Source: an uncultured Lachnospiraceae bacterium
Lineage (GTDB): Bacteria; Bacillota; Clostridia; Lachnospirales; Lachnospiraceae
Direction of reading: 5' to 3'
Assembly (NCBI GenBank): GCA_910585545.1
Contig: CAJUFN010000027.1
Location: forward strand, 1-19,136
DNA: 19,136 bases
The notes under the pieces are model-generated. The model had not been told where the DNA came from, searched no databases, and saw only the letters and a list, made by a program, of their open reading frames with translations. Of this stretch, positions 13,200-19,136 are shown one piece after another. The first letter of the stretch is position 1. Each line of letters starts with the position of its first letter. A program made the position numbers and the translations under genes.

Positions 13200-13266
13200 T
13201 CAAAAGAGGAGCCAGATTTCTCCGGCTCCTCCAAGTATGTGTCCGCAAACACATACCCCAATTGCT
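13200..13266 (-). ncRNA. Candidate Abi-linked structured small RNA
   Basis: Reading the minus strand downstream of the abi stop there is a promoter (TTGCAT, 17 bases, TATATT), then ~67 bases with two hairpins, then TTTT. Hairpin 1 has an 8-base stem GUAUGUGU / ACACAUAC around UUGCGG (13235-13256). Hairpin 2 has an 11-base stem GAGGAGCCGGA / UCUGGCUCCUC closed by a GAAA tetraloop (13206-13231), with a U run at 13202-13205. The one imperfect position in hairpin 2 is a G-U pair only on the minus strand (A-C on the plus), which supports this orientation. A conserved AbiF RNA motif next to Abi_2 genes has been described (recollection). The second hairpin could simply be the abi terminator. Confidence 0.55.
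13202..13231 (-). terminator. Intrinsic terminator (end of small RNA and abi transcripts)
   Basis: The 11-base stem with GAAA loop is followed by TTTTGATTTC on the minus strand. It would end both the candidate small RNA and read-through from the abi gene. Confidence 0.7.
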
Positions 13267-13272
13267 ATTAAT

Positions 13273-13301
13273 AATATACTATAATAACGAAAAATATGCA
13301 A
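13273..13301 (-). promoter_or_regulatory. Promoter of the candidate small RNA
   Basis: TTGCAT (13296-13301) and TATATT (13273-13278) on the minus strand are 17 bases apart. The -35 begins five bases beyond the abi stop codon, and no open reading frame of note lies between this promoter and the terminator, as expected for an RNA gene. Confidence 0.55.
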
Positions 13302-13305
13302 TAGA

Positions 13306-14289
13306 TTAGATTGAATTTTTTAATATTGTCATCCGCGAAAACAAGTCTGGATGAACGGTGATTGCGGCTACGGCAGAACTAACCTGCCCCTCATATTCTT
13401 TAGTTATTTTTTCAAATTCTCTTATAAATGCTTTGATTTCAGTTTTGGACACCTTCAACAACTTTAAGAAATAACATATAAGAATGATATAATCTCCTAT
13501 AGTCTTAAAATTTATGTATGGTAATCCCATTTCTAACATTAGACATTGCTTCATAGGTTTCGATGGATCCATTTTTCTAAAACGTGTATCATAAACAACA
13601 TCATTATGTGCGATAGCATTTCTTAAATCTTTTAATGCATATACATATTTATAGACTAACGTACAATTGGTATCGCTGGACAAATTCAAACCAATATTTC
13701 TTGAAATCTTTTTTCTGACATCTTGTGTTAAGCAGGAAAGAAGATATCCAAAATCTCCCATTGTCAAAATTTCAAAGATTGCCCAGATTGGGACTTCATT
13801 ATAATTCACAGTATTATAAAAATGTGTAATTTTCGGATTTTCTTTTCGGTATGCCGCTGCAATAGAATTTTGAATAGAACCCTGTAAATTCAATTTATTG
13901 TTCTGGAATTTTTTCTTAATGTCTTCCGAAGTTCCTGGTGAAGCATTTTTGTAACTGCTGACGGCTTTGTCATACATATCATAAATGCTGTTTGAATTAA
14001 TCTCTGCCATAATGGTATTAAGGGCAATGTTTTTAAGAGCAGTTTCAATCAACATCATTTTACCGTATAACAATGATTTTAATTTTGTGTCGTATTGAAT
14101 CGTAGCATTAATTTCATTGTATGAGGTAAAAGGGATTCTACGATTGGACGAAACAAAAAAACGGTATCCCTTATATCCGTGAAAATATCCTGTATTAATT
14201 AATTGTTGCTTTTGTGAACTGCCTGAAATAGCAATTCCATTATTCCGAAGATGCCGCATTAGTGCATCTGTTGATTTATAATTTGACAT
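13306..14289 (-). CDS. Abi_2 family (AbiD/AbiF-like) abortive infection protein
   Basis: The 327-residue product belongs to the Abi_2 family, which gives phage resistance in lactococci and others by killing or arresting infected cells. The family signature near the N-terminus is present (KQQLINTGYFHGYKGYRF, 27-44), as is the central VPIWAIFEILTMGDFGYL (166-183). A HEPN-type RNase motif R-x4-H is seen in LRNAIAHND (R223, H228), so an RNA-cutting mechanism is likely. AGGAG lies five bases before the ATG. It is 50 bases downstream of a 106-residue gene under a shared promoter and is followed by the candidate small RNA. It is divergent from the Type I R-M operon. Distinguishing AbiD from AbiF needs a profile search. 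Confidence 0.9.
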   Translation of the reverse strand: MSNYKSTDALMRHLRNNGIAISGSSQKQQLINTGYFHGYKGYRFFVSSNRRIPFTSYNEINATIQYDTKLKSLLYGKMMLIETALKNIALNTIMAEINSNSIYDMYDKAVSSYKNASPGTSEDIKKKFQNNKLNLQGSIQNSIAAAYRKENPKITHFYNTVNYNEVPIWAIFEILTMGDFGYLLSCLTQDVRKKISRNIGLNLSSDTNCTLVYKYVYALKDLRNAIAHNDVVYDTRFRKMDPSKPMKQCLMLEMGLPYINFKTIGDYIILICYFLKLLKVSKTEIKAFIREFEKITKEYEGQVSSAVAAITVHPDLFSRMTILKNSI

Positions 14290-14339
14290 AAATTCTCCTG
14301 TTTAACATTTAAAACTATTAATTGTGATACAATCGATTT

Positions 14340-14660
14340 TTAGCCTGTAATAAAGCGAATGTTTTCCTTCAGTTCATCGCTAAATTCTTCTAAATCGTTC
14401 ATAGTGATTGCACCTTCATTTAAAAGTGAAACAATGTTAGTGATGCAATTAGAACGACTCATTCTTAACTGCACACCGGTATCTTTTTTATCATTGCGAA
14501 TACGTTCTTCTAAAGTCCAAAATTTTTCGGAAGGAGTTCCTTCACCATTTAGCAATTCAATATATTCTTTATTCAACTTATCCATATAGGCTTCTTGCCA
14601 GTCTGAAATTTTCTCTCTGAACAAAGACCAATCCTTTTTGGTAAATCCGTATTCTGACAT
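14340..14660 (-). CDS. Small conserved protein paired with the Abi gene
   Basis: The 106-residue soluble product is strongly charged. Helical segments include FTKKDWSLFREKISDWQEAY, MDKLNKEYIELL, FWTLEERIRNDKK and a C-terminal MNDLEEFSDELKENIRFI. The start is ATG 14660, six bases after GGAGGGG; an in-frame GTG five codons earlier overlaps that ribosome site. I recall very similar small proteins next to defence genes in Clostridia and streptococci, annotated only as hypothetical. It is the first gene under a consensus promoter, 50 bases ahead of abi. A role as an antitoxin, sensor or partner of the Abi protein is conceivable from position only. It carries no recognisable DNA-binding or nuclease motif. 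Confidence 0.82.
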   Translation of the reverse strand: MSEYGFTKKDWSLFREKISDWQEAYMDKLNKEYIELLNGEGTPSEKFWTLEERIRNDKKDTGVQLRMSRSNCITNIVSLLNEGAITMNDLEEFSDELKENIRFITG

Positions 14661-14689
14661 TTGTATCCCCTCCACTTTGACATAAGTAA

Positions 14690-14718
14690 ATTATAGTATA
14701 AGCAGTTCTGTTTCTCAA
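14690..14718 (-). promoter_or_regulatory. Sigma-A promoter of the small gene - abi operon
   Basis: On the minus strand, TTGAGA (14713-14718) and a perfect TATAAT (14690-14695) are 17 bases apart, 29 bases before the start codon. It diverges from the hsd promoter with about 65 bases between the two -35 boxes. Confidence 0.8.
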
Positions 14719-14774
14719 TACTTGTCTTTTGAAAAATTGCATTTAATTTTCGATTTTGTATGATTGAGAATTAC

Positions 14775-14790
14775 AATTCAAAATTGAATT
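14775..14790 (+). promoter_or_regulatory. Inverted repeat over the hsd -35 box (candidate operator)
   Basis: AATTCAA and TTGAATT form a perfect 7-base inverted repeat with a two-base centre. The right arm contains the -35 hexamer TTGAAT (14784-14789). A dimeric XRE repressor bound here would block the promoter, which fits the regulator gene being first in the operon. Confidence 0.5.
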
Positions 14791-14812
14791 TTAAAACGTC
14801 GAATGCTATAAT
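14784..14812 (+). promoter_or_regulatory. Sigma-A promoter of the xre-hsdRMS operon
   Basis: TTGAAT (14784-14789) and a perfect TATAAT (14807-14812) are 17 bases apart. The regulator start codon is 50 bases beyond the -10. Confidence 0.8.
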
Positions 14813-14839
14813 CTTCTTATAATCAAAAATTATGAGAAG
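14813..14839 (+). promoter_or_regulatory. Second inverted repeat at the hsd transcription start
   Basis: CTTCTTATAAT and ATTATGAGAAG are 11-base arms (one G-U/mismatch position) around CAAAA, beginning directly after the -10. It could be a second operator or a hairpin at the very 5' end of the mRNA. Confidence 0.45.
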
Positions 14840-14861
14840 TTGTATCGTTGGAGGGTTTAAG

Positions 14862-15074
14862 ATGGCTGTCTGTTACAATAAATTATGGAAAATACTGATA
14901 GATAGAGGAATGAGTAAAACACAACTTATCAAAGCTGCTCAAATAAGCACAAATGCTATGGCGAAGTTAGGGAAAAATGAAGATGTTCGTGTAGAAGTAT
15001 TGGTAAGAATATGTGGTGTTCTTAACTGTTCAATAGACGATATTATGGATATTATTCCAAAAGAAATCGAATAA
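14862..15074 (+). CDS. Small XRE/Cro-type HTH regulator
   Basis: The 70-residue product is essentially one Cro/CI-type helix-turn-helix domain: NKLWKILIDRGMSKTQLIKA, then the recognition region AAQISTNAMAKLGKNEDVRV and the closing VLVRICGVLNCSIDDIMDII. The start is ATG 14862, six bases after GGAGGG; an in-frame ATG at 14832 falls inside the promoter-proximal inverted repeat and has no ribosome site. It lies 18 bases before hsdR and is the first gene of the operon. Small HTH proteins of this type are common upstream of Type I R-M genes and resemble controller proteins of other R-M systems. Autoregulation through the repeats at 14775-14839 is inferred from position. Confidence 0.88.
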   Translation: MAVCYNKLWKILIDRGMSKTQLIKAAQISTNAMAKLGKNEDVRVEVLVRICGVLNCSIDDIMDIIPKEIE

Positions 15075-15092
15075 TGGGGGGAGGGAATATAG

Positions 15093-17432
15093 ATGAGTAC
15101 CGTTTTATCAAAAAAACAAATGACAGAAGAAGATATCAAATTACAGTATATTACACCTGCTATTACTTCTAAATGGGATGTTAAAAAAATTACAATGGAA
15201 ACGCAAGTTACAGATGGCAAAGTCAATTTAAAAGGAAATTTTGTTTTTCGTGAAAAGCCAAAACGAGCAGACTATATCCTGTATATGAGTGCAAATAATC
15301 CGATTGCCGTTATTGAGGCTAAGGACAATAAACATAGCATTTCACATGGTTTGCAACAGGCTATGACGTATGCGCAAATGCTCGATCTTCCATTTGCATA
15401 CAGTTCTAATGGAGAAGGATTTGCAGAACATGATTTTCTTACAGGAAAAGAACGAGTAATTGGATTAGATGAATTTCCAAATGAATCAGAACTGATTGAA
15501 CGCTTTAAACAGGAATCAGGAATGACTTCTGCGCAGGAGGCAATTATTCAACAACCATATTACAGTAGTCAGAATACATATCCTCCACGCTATTATCAGC
15601 GTATTGCAATCAATAGAACGGTAGATGCGATTGCAAGAGGACAAAAGCGTTTGTTACTTGTTATGGCAACTGGTACAGGTAAGACTTATACTGCTTTTCA
15701 GATAGTCTATCGTATGCTTCAAAGTGGAATGAAACGGAAAATTCTTTATCTGGCTGACCGTAATATTCTTGTGGATCAATCGATACAACAGGATTTTGCA
15801 CCATTAGAGAAAGTAATTCATAAAATTAATGTTGCAAAAGATGATAAAAATACGATTACTTCTCATGAAGTTTATTTTTCGTTATATCAACAATTAGTCG
15901 GTGATGACGACAAAGAACATTTTAGTGAATTGTTTACTCCTGATTTTTTTGATCTTATCATAGTAGATGAATGTCACCGTGGAAGCGCAAAAGAAGAAAG
16001 TCGCTGGCGAAAAATTTTGGAATATTTTAGTTCCGCAACTCAAATTGGAATGACAGCAACACCAAAGGAAACGAAGTATATTTCTAATCTTTCATACTTT
16101 CATGAGCCTATATACTCTTACAGCTTGAAAGAAGGTATTGAAGATGGATTTCTTGCGCCATTTAGAGTGATTAATATTATGACTGATATTGGTGATGGAT
16201 GGCGGCCACGAAAGGGACAAAGAGATATTTCTGGAAATGAAATTGAAGATAGAATTTATACAAACAGTGATTATGATTATAATGTCATTATAGAAGACCG
16301 TATTCAGCAAGTAGCTTTAGAAATAACACGTTACTTAAAAGCAACTGACAGAATGGCGAAAACAATCGTATTCTGTGCAACAGAAGATGCTGCAGAACGT
16401 ATGCGTCAGGCTTTAGTAAACTTAAATGCTGATATGGTCAGAAAAAATCCTGATTATGTTGTGAGAATTACCGGAAGTGATGATTATGGCAAAAAGAAGC
16501 TCGATTATTTTATTTCTGTTGCATCTCCATACCCTGTTATCGCAACAACTTCCAAACTATTGTCGACGGGAGCAGACTGCAAAATGACAAAACTGATTGT
16601 TTTGGATGAAATGATTGGATCTATGACAGAATTTAAACAAATTATTGGTCGAGGAACCAGACTTCGAGAAAAAGAAGGGAAAACTCATTTTGTTGTTATG
16701 GATTTTCGAAATGTAACTAGATTATTTGCGGATCCTGATTGGGATGGACCAATTGAAATTAATGAAAATTTCACTCCTAAGAAAGAAACTACTTATGGAG
16801 AAGAATCTGATCAGACTAATGTTATCAAAGATCCAAAAGTTCCTTACGGAAATCCAAAACCAATTATTGACCGAGATGGATGCAAAGTTCAAATTATTCA
16901 TAAAACAGTTTCCGTGTATGATACCAACGGAAAACTTTTAAGACAAGAAAGTATTGTGGATTATACGAAAGAAAATATTATTGGTGAATACGCATCGTTA
17001 GATAATTTTATAAGACAATGGTCGCAAGAAGAGAAAAAAGAGAAAATCAAAGAAATGCTTTTGGAACGGGGAATTAATCTTGAAACGATGAAAAAAGAGC
17101 AAAATATGGTAGATGTAGATGATTTTGATTTTATTTGCCATGTAGCCTTTGATAAAAAGCCTTTAACTCGGAAAGAAAGAGCTAATAATGTAAAAAAACG
17201 TGATTTTCTCAGTAAATATAGCGGTATTGCCAGAGACGTGCTGGAAGCACTTTTGGATAAATACATGAATACTGGTATATATGAAATCGAGAAAACTGAA
17301 ATTTTAAAACTTGATCCGTTTTTGAAACTGGGAAAACCAGCAAAAATTGCAGGATATTTTGGTGGAAAAGCTGGTTATATGCAAGCGGTGAAAGAACTTG
17401 AAAAAGCAATTTACACAGAAGAGGCGGTATAA
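15093..17432 (+). CDS. hsdR: Type I restriction enzyme, R subunit (EcoEI-like)
   Basis: The 779-residue restriction/translocase subunit cleaves unmethylated DNA after ATP-driven translocation, in complex with HsdM and HsdS. The N-terminal nuclease domain shows the PD-(D/E)xK pattern: D60 in RADYILY, then E75 and K77 in IAVIEAKD. Superfamily 2 motor motifs follow: Walker A MATGTGKT (191-198), DECH (292-295), GMTAT (319-323) and motif VI QIIGRGTR (516-523). The C-terminal ~200 residues match the EcoEI-type tail that contacts the methylase. The length fits the short EcoEI-like class rather than EcoKI (~1170). A very strong GGGGGGAGG precedes the ATG. hsdM starts two bases after the stop. Confidence 0.95.
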   Translation: MSTVLSKKQMTEEDIKLQYITPAITSKWDVKKITMETQVTDGKVNLKGNFVFREKPKRADYILYMSANNPIAVIEAKDNKHSISHGLQQAMTYAQMLDLPFAYSSNGEGFAEHDFLTGKERVIGLDEFPNESELIERFKQESGMTSAQEAIIQQPYYSSQNTYPPRYYQRIAINRTVDAIARGQKRLLLVMATGTGKTYTAFQIVYRMLQSGMKRKILYLADRNILVDQSIQQDFAPLEKVIHKINVAKDDKNTITSHEVYFSLYQQLVGDDDKEHFSELFTPDFFDLIIVDECHRGSAKEESRWRKILEYFSSATQIGMTATPKETKYISNLSYFHEPIYSYSLKEGIEDGFLAPFRVINIMTDIGDGWRPRKGQRDISGNEIEDRIYTNSDYDYNVIIEDRIQQVALEITRYLKATDRMAKTIVFCATEDAAERMRQALVNLNADMVRKNPDYVVRITGSDDYGKKKLDYFISVASPYPVIATTSKLLSTGADCKMTKLIVLDEMIGSMTEFKQIIGRGTRLREKEGKTHFVVMDFRNVTRLFADPDWDGPIEINENFTPKKETTYGEESDQTNVIKDPKVPYGNPKPIIDRDGCKVQIIHKTVSVYDTNGKLLRQESIVDYTKENIIGEYASLDNFIRQWSQEEKKEKIKEMLLERGINLETMKKEQNMVDVDDFDFICHVAFDKKPLTRKERANNVKKRDFLSKYSGIARDVLEALLDKYMNTGIYEIEKTEILKLDPFLKLGKPAKIAGYFGGKAGYMQAVKELEKAIYTEEAV

Positions 17433-17434
17433 AT

Positions 17435-18916
17435 ATGAGTAATTTAGCAGGATTTGTAAAAAGACTTCGTGATATTATGCGGAATGATGCTGGCATCAAT
17501 GGAGACGCACAGCGTATAGAGCAAATTGCATGGATGCTCTTTTTGAAAGTATATGATGCGAAGGAGCAGGATTGGGAATGGGACGATGAAGATTACGTTT
17601 CCATTATTCCTGAAGAATGTCGTTGGAAAAATTGGGCGGTTGATGATCGTACAGGTACTGCTATGACAGGAGAAAGATTGTTGGATTTTGTAAATAATAC
17701 ATTATTTCCAACATTGAAAAAACTTCCTGTTGATGCATCTACTCCAATAAAAAAAGCTATTGTTCAAACTACATTTGCAGATGCGAATCAATATATGAAA
17801 GACGGTGTCCTTCTTCGGCAAGTTATTAATGTTATTGATGATCTTGACTTAGGAGATTATGAAGAAAGTCATGCTTTTGGTGAAATTTATGAAACCATTT
17901 TAAAGGAATTACAAAGTGCAGGTTCTTCCGGTGAATTTTATACTCCTCGTGCAGTAACAGATTTTATGGCAAAAATGATTAATCCACAGATTGGTGAACA
18001 GGCAGCTGATTTCGCTTGTGGTACCGGAGGATTTCTTACGAGTTGGTTAAAAGAATTATCAAAAAAAATAGTAACTACAGAGGATCAGGTAGCCTATGAT
18101 ACTTCAATATACGGAATAGAAAAGAAACAGTTCCCGTATATGCTGTGTATTACCAATATGTTGTTACATGGAATTGATGTGCCAAAGATTTATCATGATA
18201 ATTCTCTTTTAAAGGATGTCTTAGATTACACGGAAAGCGATCAATTTGATGTTATTTTGATGAATCCACCCTATGGCGGAAATGAAAAAATGGAAGTGAA
18301 AAATCATTTTCCGGCAGATTTGGCAAGTAGTGAAACAGCAGATTTGTTTATGTCAGTTATTATGTATCGTTTAAAGAAAAATGGTCGTGCTGCTGTAATC
18401 CTGCCGGATGGTTTCTTGTTTGGTACAGATAATGCTAAAGTTGCCATTAAGAAGAAATTATTTTCTGAATTCAATTTACATACCGTAATTCGTTTGCCAC
18501 ATAGTGTGTTTGCACCTTATACTTCTATCACCACAAATATTTTGTTCTTTGATCATACAACACCAACAGAAGAAACATGGTTTTATCGTTTGGATATGCC
18601 GAAGGGATATAAAAATTTTTCTAAGACAAAACCAATGGAACTCAAACATTTTGAACCAGTTATGAAGTGGTGGAATGATAGAGAAGAAATCAATAAGGAT
18701 GGTTTCGATAAGGCAAAGAAGTTTTCGGTAGAAGAAATCATTGCAAAAAATTATAATATTGATCTTTGTGGTTATCCTCATGAGGAAGAAGAAATTTTGC
18801 CGCCAAAAGAATTAATTCAACAATACCAAGAAAAACGAGCTAGCTTAAATGCTGATATTGACCGTATTTTAGCTCAGATTACAGAAATATTAGGTATTGA
18901 CCTGGAGGAACAATAA
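17435..18916 (+). CDS. hsdM: Type I DNA methyltransferase, M subunit
   Basis: The 493-residue N6-adenine methyltransferase protects host DNA and forms the M2S1 core of the complex. The N-terminal helical HsdM_N domain (~1-150) precedes GEFYTPR (166-172), the SAM-binding motif I ADFACGTGGF (191-200), and the catalytic motif IV NPPY (277-280), the adenine-N6 type. The C-terminal part has LPDGFLFGT and the usual long helix (PKELIQQYQEKRASLNADID) that contacts HsdS. No key residue is missing, so the methylase looks active. It starts two bases after hsdR, with GAGG upstream, and its stop overlaps the hsdS start (TAATG). Confidence 0.96.
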   Translation: MSNLAGFVKRLRDIMRNDAGINGDAQRIEQIAWMLFLKVYDAKEQDWEWDDEDYVSIIPEECRWKNWAVDDRTGTAMTGERLLDFVNNTLFPTLKKLPVDASTPIKKAIVQTTFADANQYMKDGVLLRQVINVIDDLDLGDYEESHAFGEIYETILKELQSAGSSGEFYTPRAVTDFMAKMINPQIGEQAADFACGTGGFLTSWLKELSKKIVTTEDQVAYDTSIYGIEKKQFPYMLCITNMLLHGIDVPKIYHDNSLLKDVLDYTESDQFDVILMNPPYGGNEKMEVKNHFPADLASSETADLFMSVIMYRLKKNGRAAVILPDGFLFGTDNAKVAIKKKLFSEFNLHTVIRLPHSVFAPYTSITTNILFFDHTTPTEETWFYRLDMPKGYKNFSKTKPMELKHFEPVMKWWNDREEINKDGFDKAKKFSVEEIIAKNYNIDLCGYPHEEEEILPPKELIQQYQEKRASLNADIDRILAQITEILGIDLEEQ

Positions 18917-19136
18917 TGACCGGACAACAATTGAAAAATTCGATATTGCAGATGGCTGTTCAAGGAAAACTTGTTCCGCAAGATCCAAATGATGAACCAG
19001 CTTCTGTATTACTTGCACGAATAAGAAAAGAAAAAGAAGAACTTATCAAAGCAGGAAAAATCAAGAAAGAGAAGAATCCTTCTTATATCTTTCGTGGTGC
19101 TGATAATTTGCCTTATGAGAAAGTTGGAAAGAATGA
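18916..19136 (+). CDS. hsdS: Type I specificity subunit HsdS (5' part only)
   Basis: The first 73 codons are present; the gene continues past the window edge. HsdS provides DNA target recognition for both restriction and methylation. The visible part is the conserved helical segment MTGQQLKNSILQMAVQGKLV, PQDPNDEPASVLLARI and a lysine/glutamate-rich helix (KEKEELIKAGKIKKEK). This is the repeat normally found at the end of each target-recognition half, here at the N-terminus, an arrangement seen in many clostridial HsdS proteins. GGAGG lies six bases before the ATG and the start overlaps the hsdM stop by one base. No target-recognition domain is reached, so specificity cannot be judged. Confidence 0.92.
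   Translation, partial: MTGQQLKNSILQMAVQGKLVPQDPNDEPASVLLARIRKEKEELIKAGKIKKEKNPSYIFRGADNLPYEKVGKN

Noticed and set aside
13235..13256. The GTATGTGT/ACACATAC repeat as an attachment site or short CRISPR-like repeat
   Set aside because: It occurs only once, and its place between a promoter and a terminator is better explained as an RNA hairpin.
14290..14339. Structured RNA in the gap upstream of the abi gene
   Set aside because: The 50 bases are AT-rich with a ribosome site but no stem of note.

Overview
The window looks like chromosomal DNA of a low-GC, Gram-positive, Clostridia-type bacterium, most likely a Lachnospiraceae gut commensal. The reasons are strong AGGAGG-type ribosome sites, sigma-A promoters of the TTGaca/17/TATAAT type, and a gene set (RlmD-type RumA, MATE exporter, PcrA, DUF1836 protein, YerC/TrpR-like regulator, YcdX-like PHP phosphatase, MtaD-like deaminase, PNP) familiar from that family. 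This placement comes from family recognition, not from a search. No rRNA, tRNA or CRISPR array is visible.

Region 1 (1-2137) appears to be one end of an integrative conjugative element (ICE). On the minus strand it carries a promoter, two small unknown genes, parA, and a parB that ends after 65 codons. It abuts the 3' end of rlmD, a known ICE insertion target. The last ~110 codons of rlmD look like a tail supplied by the element, with a candidate attachment core at 2121-2137.

Region 2 (about 2138-12600) is ordinary chromosome: rlmD with a MATE exporter; a small acidic membrane protein; pcrA divergent from a DUF1836 gene; a TrpR-like yerC gene; and a three-gene purine operon (PNP, then an amidohydrolase deaminase, then a PHP phosphatase). 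Two unknown plus-strand genes follow, and then an NMT1/SsuA-like substrate-binding lipoprotein cut off at about half length near 13085.

Region 3 (about 13085-19136) is a defence island joined to that broken gene. Its left arm, on the minus strand, has a small conserved unknown gene, an Abi_2 (AbiD/AbiF-like) HEPN protein and, directly after the abi stop, what looks like a separate small RNA gene. That RNA gene has its own promoter, two hairpins (one capped by a GAAA tetraloop) and a terminator. The right arm, on the plus strand, is a Type I restriction-modification operon: a small XRE regulator, hsdR, hsdM and the start of hsdS, which runs off the window. Two divergent consensus promoters lie between the arms. 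The hsd promoter carries an inverted repeat over its -35 and another just after its -10, as expected for a regulator-controlled operon. The Abi protein plus linked structured RNA is the part most worth following up.
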